From the NCBI GenBank assembly GCA_038210375.1, contig JBBQWT010000003.1:1-64000 (forward strand): a DNA stretch of 64,000 nucleotides, read 5' to 3'. The position numbers were made by a program, and so were the translations under genes. The stretch comes from JBBQWT01 sp038210375. Its GTDB lineage: Bacteria > Acidobacteriota > Terriglobia > Terriglobales > Acidobacteriaceae. The notes under the pieces are model-generated. The model made no database searches. It was not told the DNA's origin and worked only from the letters and a program-made list of their open reading frames with translations. Positions 52,685-62,037 of the stretch are shown here, in pieces (within the stretch, counting starts at the first letter, position 1; each line of letters opens with the position of its first letter).

Positions 52685-53272
52685 ATGCTCCAGGCAGAAT
52701 GTGAGCGGCTGGACCCCCGGGTTCGCCGGACCCGAGACCTCTTGCAGGGTGCGCTTCGTGGACTGCTGGCCGAAAAAGAGTTCGACAAGATCTCAGTGCA
52801 GGACATCACCGCCGCCGCCACCCTGAACCGGGCCACGTTTTATGCGCATTACCCGGATAAATTTGCTCTTCTGGGAGAGTTGATCCGGGTCACTTTTCTA
52901 CAGCTTCTGAACCAGAGAAACGTGAAGTTTGACGGGAGCTGTTCGTCGGCATTTCAGGCGTTGATACTGGCGGTTTGCGATTACCTGGTTGAAGCTCAGG
53001 GGTCGCTCTCCTCAAGCCAGCACCAGTTTGAGCCGTTCCTCCAGGACACGGTCATCGATCAGATCAGAGTGGTGTTGCTGGAAGGATTTCGAGAGCATCC
53101 GCTGAAACGGCGCATCGCGCCGGAAGTCATCGCGGCGACCGCCAGTTGGGCCATCTATGGCGCGGTGAAACAGTGGGTGAATACGCCGGATCGCGCGTCG
53201 CAGGAAGAGTTTGTAGCCCTGGCCCTGGAGCTGGTACAGCCCATTATCATGTCGGGAATGGCGCCGGCATAG
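52685..53272 (+). CDS. TetR/AcrR-family transcriptional regulator
   Basis: A 195-aa repressor-type protein. The N-terminal helix-turn-helix (about 12-58) includes LLQGALRGLLAEKEFDKISV, then DITAAATLNRATFYAHYPDK, the classic TetR pattern with the Tyr-x-His/Tyr-Tyr/Phe block. The remainder is an all-helical ligand-binding domain. The ATG at 52685 is set by the strong AGGAGG at 52675-52680; a TTG at 52670 would lie before the ribosome site. It probably represses itself and the divergent LLM oxidoreductase. Confidence 0.92.
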   Translation: MLQAECERLDPRVRRTRDLLQGALRGLLAEKEFDKISVQDITAAATLNRATFYAHYPDKFALLGELIRVTFLQLLNQRNVKFDGSCSSAFQALILAVCDYLVEAQGSLSSSQHQFEPFLQDTVIDQIRVVLLEGFREHPLKRRIAPEVIAATASWAIYGAVKQWVNTPDRASQEEFVALALELVQPIIMSGMAPA

Positions 53273-53300
53273 GGTGCTGTGAACTGACTATTGCCAGGCT

Positions 53301-53678
53301 TCAGTAAATTGTGACCTGGTCTTTGGGCTTCTGCATCTTGATGATGATTTCGCGGTTGGGTTCCGCGATCTCATAATCTTCACCGAAGGTCTGATAACCC
53401 GGCGCGATCACTTGGATCCTCAGCAAGCCGTACGGTACTCCATCAAATCCGGTCTTGCCTTCAGAATCGGTCTTGAGCTCAAGGCTCCCCCTCTTCTGTT
53501 TCCCCTTCGACGTCACCGGGTGGAGAATCACCGCGGCGTTGCGGATGGGCTTCTGGTTTGAATCACGCACCACCACAAAATGCATATTGGAATACTGCTT
53601 CCCCATGCCGACCGCGAGGCCGCAAGCAAGAGCCAAACCCACAACCAGGAACAAGGCGCGTCTGATCATTGGTTCCAT
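53301..53678 (-). CDS. Small exported protein with carboxypeptidase-regulatory-like domain
   Basis: A 125-aa protein. Residues 1-25 form a signal peptide (RRALFLVVGLALACGLAVGM). Residues 30-115 form one CarboxypepD_reg-like beta-sandwich: FVVVRDSNQKPIRNAAVILHP, KTDSEGKTGFDGVPYGLLRIQV and APGYQTFGEDYEI. It would sit in the periplasm or on the outer membrane. The ATG at 53678 is chosen because the signal peptide begins there; the longer frame to 53825 runs into the groES promoter. Such domains are widespread in Acidobacteria; exact function is unknown. Confidence 0.78.
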   Translation of the reverse strand: MEPMIRRALFLVVGLALACGLAVGMGKQYSNMHFVVVRDSNQKPIRNAAVILHPVTSKGKQKRGSLELKTDSEGKTGFDGVPYGLLRIQVIAPGYQTFGEDYEIAEPNREIIIKMQKPKDQVTIY

Positions 53679-53790
53679 TGTAATTCGAGAAGAGCTAGCC
53701 TCCAAGTATTCTGGGGCCGGCCGCCCCGCAATTTTGGGCCAGAATCTAATTCCGGGGGCATCCATGGTCGCTCTTGCTGGACCCTTTTTC

Positions 53791-53819
53791 TTGACTTTCT
53801 GAGAGCCCTGTTTTATCAT
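53791..53819 (+). promoter_or_regulatory. Sigma-70 promoter of groESL
   Basis: TTGACT at 53791-53796, a 17-nt spacer and TATCAT at 53814-53819: five of six matches in each box at ideal spacing. The CIRCE operator begins at the last base of the -10, the usual position for HrcA repression of groESL. Confidence 0.75.
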
Positions 53820-53845
53820 TAGCACTCAACAGGAAAGACTGCTAA
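53819..53845 (+). promoter_or_regulatory. CIRCE element (HrcA operator)
   Basis: TTAGCACTC, 9 nt, GACTGCTAA. The consensus is TTAGCACTC-N9-GAGTGCTAA, so there is a single mismatch in the right arm and the spacer is exact. It implies heat-shock control of groES-groEL by HrcA, encoded outside this window. Confidence 0.93.
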
Positions 53846-53932
53846 CAACGATATAATATCTTTGATATCAATTGGATAGCGGAATCCTGCTAGTTTTAAT
53901 TCGCACCAACGCACGAGAAGGAGAAAAAATCG

Positions 53933-54301
53933 ATGGCACATAAACTGACTCCGCTGCACGACCGAATCGTGGTCAAGCGGGTTGAGGAACAGGAATCAAT
54001 TCGGGGCGGAATCATCATTCCCGACACCGCCAAAGAAAAACCGCAGGAAGGCATTGTGATCGCGGTTGGCAAAGGCAAACGAGAAAAAGGCGAGAGAGTG
54101 CCCCTGGACGTCAAAGAAGGTGATCGCATTCTTTTCGGCAAATACGCCGGAACCGAAATCAAGCTGGATGGCGACGAGCTGTTGATCTTCCGTGAAGATG
54201 AAGTCCTGGGCATTCTGGGCGGCGGCACTTCGTTCGGAAAATCAGAGAAGTCGGAATCCAAGTCAGAAAGCAAGCACGAGAAGGCCGGTTCGCGACGCTA
54301 A
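53933..54301 (+). CDS. groES: Co-chaperonin GroES with a charged C-terminal extension
   Basis: Forms the heptameric lid on GroEL. Residues 1-98 are canonical: LTPLHDRIVVKRVEEQE at the N-terminus, the mobile-loop Gly-rich segment SIRGGIIIPDTAKEKPQEG, and GDELLIFREDEVLGIL. The product has 122 aa because of about 24 extra residues rich in Ser, Glu and Lys (KSEKSESKSESKHEK) after the last strand; standard GroES ends near residue 97. AAGGAG at 53918-53923 supports the ATG. It lies behind the CIRCE-controlled promoter and 116 nt before groEL. Confidence 0.96.
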   Translation: MAHKLTPLHDRIVVKRVEEQESIRGGIIIPDTAKEKPQEGIVIAVGKGKREKGERVPLDVKEGDRILFGKYAGTEIKLDGDELLIFREDEVLGILGGGTSFGKSEKSESKSESKHEKAGSRR

Positions 54302-54417
54302 GCACTGGCAGCGCCGCAACCCGCAGTTCCTGAAATACGCGCGACATTTCGAATTGGACCTGTCGCGGATCCCACCCGGCCTGATGCCGTGTGAAAACTA
54401 CAAGGAGATTAAAAGCA

Positions 54418-56085
<1,668 letters not shown>

Positions 56086-56104
56086 ACCGCGCCTCTCCTC
56101 ACAG

Positions 56105-56145
56105 AAAAACCCCCTTCCACAGAAATTGTGGAAGGGGGTTTTTAT
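56105..56145 (+). terminator. Intrinsic terminator of groESL
   Basis: A perfect 12-bp GC-rich stem (56110-56121 with 56127-56138), loop GAAAT, preceded by five A and followed by five T. It is a textbook intrinsic terminator and may also work on the opposite strand. Confidence 0.93.
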
Positions 56146-56280
56146 TTGCCTTGCACCATCTAACCGCGACGATGTTCTGATGAATTCTTTGCTTCCCTGC
56201 CCTTAAGGAAAGTACACAAAGTAATCACTCCCGGCCGGACCTGCTTCCAGGTCCAGAGGTCCCAATTAACCTGGGAACCT

Positions 56281-56544
56281 TTACTTGGGGTCAACGGCTT
56301 CTTTGGTCTCTGCAGCGGCCTTTTTAGCGGCGCGCTTGGTGGCGTGACCGGCGCGTTTCACTCCACGCTTGGTCCGGTGATAGCCGTTGCGGGTGTGGCG
56401 GGCAACGCTGTGAGCGGCATCTTTGGTAGCATCCGCGGTGGCGTGACCGGCGTCTTTTACATCCTGTTTCGCGTCCTGGGCCAATGCGGAGCCGCTCAGG
56501 GAAAGAACTGCGGTAAGAGCAAATGTTGCGAAAATCTTCTTCAT
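56281..56544 (-). CDS. Small exported Lys/Ala-rich protein
   Basis: An 87-aa product with a signal peptide (about 1-22, FATFALTAVLSLSGSALAQ) and a mature part made almost only of Ala, Lys, Asp, Thr, His and Arg. Repeating units such as DAGHATADATKDAAHSVA and RAGHATKRAAKKAAAETKEA resemble LEA-like or histone-H1-like low-complexity helices. The ATG at 56544 follows GGAGG. Function is unknown; stress protection or nucleic-acid/polyanion binding in the periplasm would fit the composition. Confidence 0.72.
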   Translation of the reverse strand: MKKIFATFALTAVLSLSGSALAQDAKQDVKDAGHATADATKDAAHSVARHTRNGYHRTKRGVKRAGHATKRAAKKAAAETKEAVDPK

Positions 56545-56707
56545 GTAGCCTCCAAAGGGTTTTGATACAACGAAAGTATAGTGTAAAAATCCTGTAAACG
56601 CGATGAAAACCTCAGAACCCGGCATTTTCAGCCGCGGTTGGCCCGGCTATCTCAAACCGTTCGCGTTAGGGTAAACCCGAATTCGGCGATAAAGTCGCGC
56701 GATTTTT

Positions 56708-59392
56708 TCAGGACTTGCCTTCGAGGGCCACGGTCCTCAGGCGCAGCGAATTGCCGATCACGGATACCGAGCTGAAGCTCATCGCCGCGGCGGCGATCAT
56801 GGGGCTGAGCAGCATTCCGGTCACGGGGTAGAGCACTCCCGCTGCCACCGGAATTCCGATCAGGTTGTAGAGAAACGCGAATACCAGGTTCTGGCGAATG
56901 TTTTTCATGGTGGCGCGGCTAAGTTGGATTGCCCGGACGATGCCGCGCAAATCTCCGCCCAGCAAGGTCACATCGGCGCTCTCGATGGCGACGTCGGCGC
57001 CCGTGCCCATGGCAATGCCAATCTGCGCCTGCGCCAGCGCGGGAGCGTCGTTGATTCCATCCCCGGCCATGGCTACGCGGCGCCCTTCGGACTGCAGTTT
57101 TTGAATGACCTGGGCCTTGTCCTGAGGCATCACTTCGGCCTCAAAGCTGTCGAGTTCGAGTTGGGTGGCAATCGCGGATGCGGTGGTGCGGTTGTCCCCG
57201 GTAAGCATGACCACTCGAATGCCCTGCTTGCGCAGAAAGCGCAGGGCGTCCCGCGCCGATTCTTTGATGGGGTCGGTAATGCTCACCAGCCCGGCCAGTT
57301 TGTCGCCGACCGCTACGAAGACCACGGTGTGGCCGAGCTTTCGCAGCTCTTCGGCCTGGGCTTCAAGTGCGCTCAGCTCAGGCGCCGGCAACCCTGAATC
57401 CTTCATGTAATGGGCGCTGCCGACTTTGACGATGCGGCCCTCCACGGCGCCGGCCACGCCGCGGCCGGTGGTGGATGAAAAGTCGGACGCGGTGGCGACG
57501 GACAGGCCCCTGGCGGTGGCGCCGCGGATAATGGCTTCGGCCAGGGGATGCTCGCTGGCGCGCTCCACGCCGGCGGTCAACCGCAAGACCTCGTCTTCGG
57601 TGAACCCGCCGGCGGCAATGACCTTGCCGACCTGGGGACGGCCCTCGGTCAGGGTGCCGGTCTTGTCGATCACCAGGGTATCGATCTTTTCCATTCTCTC
57701 CAGGGCTTCGGCGTTCTTGATCAGGATGCCATTGGTCGCTCCCCGGCCGGTGCTCACCATGATCGACATGGGAGTGGCCAGCCCCAGAGCGCAGGGGCAG
57801 GCGATGATCAGGACCGCAATGGCGTTGAGCAGCGCATAGGCGAGGCGCGGCTGCGGACCCACCAGCGCCCACACCGCGAAGGTGATCACGGCGGCCGCCA
57901 CCACTGCGGGGACGAACAGCCCGGCAACTTTATCGGCCAGGCGCTGAATGGGAGCTCGGGTGCGTTGCGCTTCGGAAACCATTTTCACGATCTGCGCCAG
58001 CATGGTCTCTTTGCCAACCCGTTCCGCGCGCATCAACAGCGAGCCGGTGCCATTGACGGTGGCCCCGGTGAGTCGCGCGCCAGCTATCTTTTCCACCGGC
58101 AATGATTCACCGGTAATCATGGATTCATCCACCGAGCTGCTGCCTTCGATTACCGGGCCATCCACCGGAATCTTTTCCCCGGGACGAACCCGCAGCCGGT
58201 CGCCGGCCACCACCTCTGACAAAGGAACATCCACTTCAGAGCCGTCATCGCGCACTACTCGCGCGGTTCGAGGCGCAAGGCCCAGCAGCATCTGGATGGC
58301 GCTGCTGGTCTGACCGCGGGCGCGGAGTTCGAGAACCTGGCCTAGCAAGACCAAAGTGATAATGGTGGCGGAGACTTCAAAATAAACCTGGGGCTCGCCG
58401 CCAGCTTCCCGAAACGAAGCGGGAAGGAAGCCGGGGACGAACGCGGCAAAGACACTATAAAAATAAGCCACTCCCGAGCCGATGCCGATGAGGGTAAACA
58501 TGTTGAGGCTGCGGTTCACTAGCGAAACCCACATCCGCTCGAAGAACGGCCATCCGCACCAGAGAACCACGGGGGTGGCCAGCGCTAGTTGCAGGTAGGT
58601 GAAACCCCGTCCGCCGAGCATCGATGTAGCCCAGGCGCGCAACGGCGGCAGCATGGTGAGAAGCAACAAAGGCGCGGTGAGCGCTACCCCGGTGCAGAAA
58701 CGGATCGTCATCGAGCGCAGCTCGGGATTAGCCGCGGAACCGGCGGCGACGGTGCGCGGCTCCAGGGCCATGCCGCAAATCGGGCAGCTCCCAGGCGCCG
58801 GACGAACAATCTGGGGATGCATGGGGCAGGTGTATTCCACCGTTTCAGAAAGCTCCGCCGAAAGGTCGGCGGGCTCAAGGGCCATTCCGCACTTAGGGCA
58901 GGCGCCCGGCTTGGTTGAATGGACTTCGGGATCCATGGGGCAGATGTACCCGCCGGATGGCGGTGTTATCGGCGCCGTGGCAGTCGCGGGAGAAGTGCGC
59001 GGCGCCGTGGCAGTCGCGGGAGAAGTGCGCGGCGCCGGTGAGATCGCTCCCCGGGTTACGAGGGCCGGGCCAGCCGCAGATTGGGCAGAAGCTTTTTCCT
59101 CGTAGGCTTGCGGATTGGCGATAAATTTCGCGTGACATCCAGCGCTGCAAAAATAGAACTGCTTGCCCAGGTAGTCGGCGCTGAACTTCGCGGTGGCCGG
59201 ATTGACGGTCATGCCGCATACCGGGTCTTTGATTTTTTCCGGCTCCAGATATTTTTGCGGATCAGCGACAAACTTCGCCTGGCATCCGGCGCAGCAAAAA
59301 TAAAACTTCTTACCCTGGTATTCGGCGTTGAACTTCGCGGTGACCGGATCGACCTTCATGCCGCATACCGGGTCTTTGATTGGCTGGTTTTC
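56708..59392 (-). CDS. copA: Copper-exporting P1B-type ATPase with two YHS and two metal-binding Cys domains
   Basis: An inner-membrane Cu(I) pump of 894 aa. The N-terminus has two YHS domains (IKDPVCGMKVDPVTAKF and IKDPVCGMTVNPATAKF, each ending in a Cys-x2-Cys-like CAGC/SAGC), then two heavy-metal-binding CPMDP/CPMHP...CPxCGMALEP modules instead of the usual HMA domain. The ATPase core has TGES, CPC in IACPCALGLATP, the phosphorylated Asp in DKTGTLTEGRP, the SEHPLAEA block, MLTGDN and GDGINDAPALAQ; AMSFSSVSVIGNSL in the last helices matches Cu(I) specificity. ATG 59392 is chosen; the frame opens at 59437. Confidence 0.94.
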   Translation of the reverse strand, partial: ENQPIKDPVCGMKVDPVTAKFNAEYQGKKFYFCCAGCQAKFVADPQKYLEPEKIKDPVCGMTVNPATAKFSADYLGKQFYFCSAGCHAKFIANPQAYEEKASAQSAAGPALVTRGAISPAPRTSPATATAPRTSPATATAPITPPSGGYICPMDPEVHSTKPGACPKCGMALEPADLSAELSETVEYTCPMHPQIVRPAPGSCPICGMALEPRTVAAGSAANPELRSMTIRFCTGVALTAPLLLLTMLPPLRAWATSMLGGRGFTYLQLALATPVVLWCGWPFFERMWVSLVNRSLNMFTLIGIGSGVAYFYSVFAAFVPGFLPASFREAGGEPQVYFEVSATIITLVLLGQVLELRARGQTSSAIQMLLGLAPRTARVVRDDGSEVDVPLSEVVAGDRLRVRPGEKIPVDGPVIEGSSSVDESMITGESLPVEKIAGARLTGATVNGTGSLLMRAERVGKETMLAQIVKMVSEAQRTRAPIQRLADKVAGLFVPAVVAAAVITFAVWALVGPQPRLAYALLNAIAVLIIACPCALGLATPMSIMVSTGRGATNGILIKNAEALERMEKIDTLVIDKTGTLTEGRPQVGKVIAAGGFTEDEVLRLTAGVERASEHPLAEAIIRGATARGLSVATASDFSSTTGRGVAGAVEGRIVKVGSAHYMKDSGLPAPELSALEAQAEELRKLGHTVVFVAVGDKLAGLVSITDPIKESARDALRFLRKQGIRVVMLTGDNRTTASAIATQLELDSFEAEVMPQDKAQVIQKLQSEGRRVAMAGDGINDAPALAQAQIGIAMGTGADVAIESADVTLLGGDLRGIVRAIQLSRATMKNIRQNLVFAFLYNLIGIPVAAGVLYPVTGMLLSPMIAAAAMSFSSVSVIGNSLRLRTVALEGKS
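58971..59038. repeat. In-frame 30-bp tandem repeat inside copA
   Basis: Two identical 30-bp units (58971-59000, 59001-59030) and a short partial third. They encode two copies of a 10-residue Pro/Thr/Ala linker (PRTSPATATA on the coding strand) between the YHS and metal-binding modules. Repeat number may vary between strains. Confidence 0.8.
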
Positions 59393-59869
59393 CATGTGGT
59401 CCCGATGGAGTTCTATCTCAGTGTAGAACTTATGCACCGAAATCGCGTTAGAAGATCTCAGAATTGCCCACGTAGGGAATTTACCGGCTCCGCGATTGAA
59501 AAAACATCATGGGGAAATATTGGTTGAACAGTAGGGGTTCGTCTTCACCCCGATAAAGCCGGGGATCGTCAGAATGACAACCGATGGGAGGGATTACTTC
59601 TGATCGGAGGTACTGTTCTAAACGAAGTGCCTTCTTTTCTCAACGGCCACATTGAAATATTTTCTCGAGGGCTACATTGAAATATTTTCTCGAGGGCTAC
59701 ATTGAAATTGAGATTGTACTGGCGAAAACCCCAAGAAGTTGGATGAGAGCGTGTCGCCAAGCGGACACACCCTGAACCTTGTCATCCTGGAGCGAGCTCT
59801 TGCTTCTTGTTTGAGCGAAGGAGCCTGCGTTTTCTCTGAATCTGGTTTTTGCCCGAAACCTCAGATGAT
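59393..59869. other. Region between copA and the uracil-DNA glycosylase gene
   Basis: A 477-nt spacer without a convincing gene. It should hold the copA promoter on the minus strand. The notable structure is a 25-bp tandem repeat (listed separately). The glycosylase gene ends at its right edge. Confidence 0.4.
59646..59708. repeat. 25-bp tandem repeat, 2.5 copies
   Basis: Units at 59646-59670 and 59671-59695 differ at one base; a partial third covers 59696-59708. The unit is AT-rich with an internal CTCGAG and lies in non-coding DNA between copA and the glycosylase gene. Confidence 0.85.
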
Positions 59870-60592
59870 CTACGACCTCGCAGCCAGCACCTTCGCGCGA
59901 TCGAAGATCTTCTGAAACATCGCAACCGTCAACTTCCCGGTGTTGGTGTTCTGCAGCGAAGGATGGTACGAAGCCAGCAGAAACATTCCGCCGGGCAGCC
60001 GAAATTCCTCGCCGTGCCCAAAAACGAAACCAGTCTTGCGGGTGATCTCCCCGTGCCGCTTCAGGTAATTGAGGAATCCCTCAAACGCAATCTTCCCCAG
60101 CGCGACCACCACCTTGAGGCGAGCCAGGCCGGCGATCTCGCGATCCAGAAATGCAGAACAGTTGAGTAACTCGGCAAGTGATGGTTTGTTTGCCGGAGGC
60201 GCGCAACGGGCCACGGCAGTGATGTAGGCGTCGCGAAGTCGCAAGCCATCATCGCGATGAGTGGCCGAGGGCTGCGAAGCAAAGCCGGCGCGGTGCAGCA
60301 CCGGATACATAAACCCTCCCGAGCCATCGCCAGTGAAGGGACGCCCGGTGCGATTGGAGCCGTGCGCTCCCGGCGCCAATCCCAGGATCAGCACTCGCGC
60401 ATTATGGTCGCCAAACCCGGGCACCGGTTTGGCCCAGTATTCCTGATCGCGAAACGCCCGCCGCTTCATGATGCCTACCTGAAGGCAATGTTGATTCAGT
60501 CGCGGGCATAAGGTGCAGGACACTACCTCGGAATTTAGCTGCGTCAGCCAGTTGGGGGAGACCGGGGTGGGGTTGGGCGTTTTCATTTGCAT
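59870..60592 (-). CDS. Uracil-DNA glycosylase, family 5 (UDGb)
   Basis: Removes uracil, and often hypoxanthine or xanthine, from DNA. The 240-aa product has the family-5 motif I LGLAPGAHGSNRTGRPFTGD (about 75-94), where the usual catalytic polar residue of motif I is absent as expected for UDGb, and the motif ASYHPSLQNTNTGKL near residue 207. N-terminal CTLCPRLNQHC and later cysteines can hold the 4Fe-4S cluster. It is a single gene with no operon partner. Confidence 0.92.
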   Translation of the reverse strand: MQMKTPNPTPVSPNWLTQLNSEVVSCTLCPRLNQHCLQVGIMKRRAFRDQEYWAKPVPGFGDHNARVLILGLAPGAHGSNRTGRPFTGDGSGGFMYPVLHRAGFASQPSATHRDDGLRLRDAYITAVARCAPPANKPSLAELLNCSAFLDREIAGLARLKVVVALGKIAFEGFLNYLKRHGEITRKTGFVFGHGEEFRLPGGMFLLASYHPSLQNTNTGKLTVAMFQKIFDRAKVLAARS

Positions 60593-60876
60593 TTGTGGTT
60601 ATCTGCAGTTTACCGCGATACGAATAAGTGAACTCGGCGTCAACATCTGGGTCGTTATTTACGAGTGGCCAGCGAAAAACTCGAACTGGCGGCCGGTTTG
60701 GTAATGGAAGGACGAGCGCCGACTGCTATGATCCCAGCGGTGCCCAGATAATTAAGTCCTGATCCATCCTCGGAGAGGCTAGACAAAAAGGAAGGTGCCA
60801 ATACCGATGATTCCGCCGCCACCTTCTCCTTCAAGAGTTTGAAGCTGCTCCGCACTACGCAAAATCCTTCTTGCGC

Positions 60877-61884
60877 TTAATCGTGTTCTTGAGGAGCTTG
60901 AGGTATCTCGCATGCTTTCGCGGTCGTCGAAGCGAAATGTGGAGCGGGGATTGCGTTCGGCGACCCGAGGGGCCCATGGGGGAAATTCGACTCCGAGCCT
61001 AAAGAACGAGCGGCTGAATAGTGGATTGCTAAGGCGGCCCAGTAAAACGCCATCCAATGGCCGGAGAACAATCTCCACTCCCCATCACTCGCACCCGCGT
61101 GACCCCGATTAGAAAAGTTCGCGGCTCCAAAAATGACAAGGTTGGCCATTGCGTATCCGAGAACACCGTAAACCGTGTAGCGAAGCCAATCAGGAGATCC
61201 TTTCAGGACTGACTTCCAGTAATCCTTCTTGTGCCTGACCCAACCGGCCAATCGTCCTGCCACTGTCACCGCCGGGATCCAAACAACGAATATGCCGCCG
61301 TGGAGAGCCCAGAAAAATGAAGGCACCGGTTGTCCCACAATTGCCCTGAAATGAACCCATAAGCTCAACCCGAAGCCCATTGCCGAAATCCAAGCGAACA
61401 CCCAAAGAAAGGGCCTGCTCCATTGCGGCAGCGTCGTAGCGAACAGAGTTTTTGAAAAAGGTGCGGGAGTACGGTTTTTCAGCAAGCTTTCGACTTCGGC
61501 CTCTAACACTAATGACCTGGAAGGGCGGTTCGGGTCGTAATGGACTTCAATCTTCCGGTCGTTCAGATCCCGCACAAATTCTTCGGCGATTGACTGTTTC
61601 GGGAATTCACGTGTGTAACGCCCCACGCACAGTTCGCCCGCAACCCAATAGGAATATCGCAGTACGCCGTCGAAGCTTCCGTATTTCTTGAAAAAAACGT
61701 CATCTGTCCTGAGTGCTGCGGAATCAATGCGCCCTTCAGTCGAGGGCCATCCTTGTGCGACCCTGACGCTGGAGTGGCGGTAGGCTCGTCTTAACCCTTC
61801 CAACGCGATGCCTGCAAGAAGGATGTACACCTCCCACGGCCAGGTTTCGGGATTCGTCCATCGAATGTCAAATCCAAAGTTCAT
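60877..61884 (-). CDS. DUF3592-like membrane protein
   Basis: A 335-aa protein. The N-terminal part has a hydrophobic segment (about 17-30), then the DUF3592 pattern: WPSTEGRIDSAAL, VLRYSYWVAGELCVGRYTREF and IEVHYDPNRPSRSLVLEA. After residue 150 there are about four membrane helices (PFLWVFAWISAMGFGLSLWV, FFWALHGGIFVVWIPAVTVA, and two more). The function of DUF3592 is unknown. The C-terminal 35 residues are low in complexity. It is monocistronic between the glycosylase and tig. Confidence 0.72.
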   Translation of the reverse strand: MNFGFDIRWTNPETWPWEVYILLAGIALEGLRRAYRHSSVRVAQGWPSTEGRIDSAALRTDDVFFKKYGSFDGVLRYSYWVAGELCVGRYTREFPKQSIAEEFVRDLNDRKIEVHYDPNRPSRSLVLEAEVESLLKNRTPAPFSKTLFATTLPQWSRPFLWVFAWISAMGFGLSLWVHFRAIVGQPVPSFFWALHGGIFVVWIPAVTVAGRLAGWVRHKKDYWKSVLKGSPDWLRYTVYGVLGYAMANLVIFGAANFSNRGHAGASDGEWRLFSGHWMAFYWAALAIHYSAARSLGSESNFPHGPLGSPNAIPAPHFASTTAKACEIPQAPQEHD

Positions 61885-62037
61885 TGCTCAAATACTACGC
61901 GGAATACTGACCTAGTTAGAACTTTCGGCATCCGCACGTGAGACCGCCATGACTCGTCTCGGTTTGACCGTTATCCACCACCGTCTTACTATGAAAGAAG
62001 CCCCGTTTTCTTTAAAAGACGAGCAAATACCTACCCA

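Noticed and set aside
57378..58105. Long frames overlapping copA on both strands
   Set aside because: They lie over the conserved ATPase core and have repetitive Arg/His/Gly-rich translations typical of GC-rich shadows.
60593..60876. Short frames between the glycosylase and the DUF3592-like gene
   Set aside because: Their translations are low in complexity with no ribosome site or recognisable domain.
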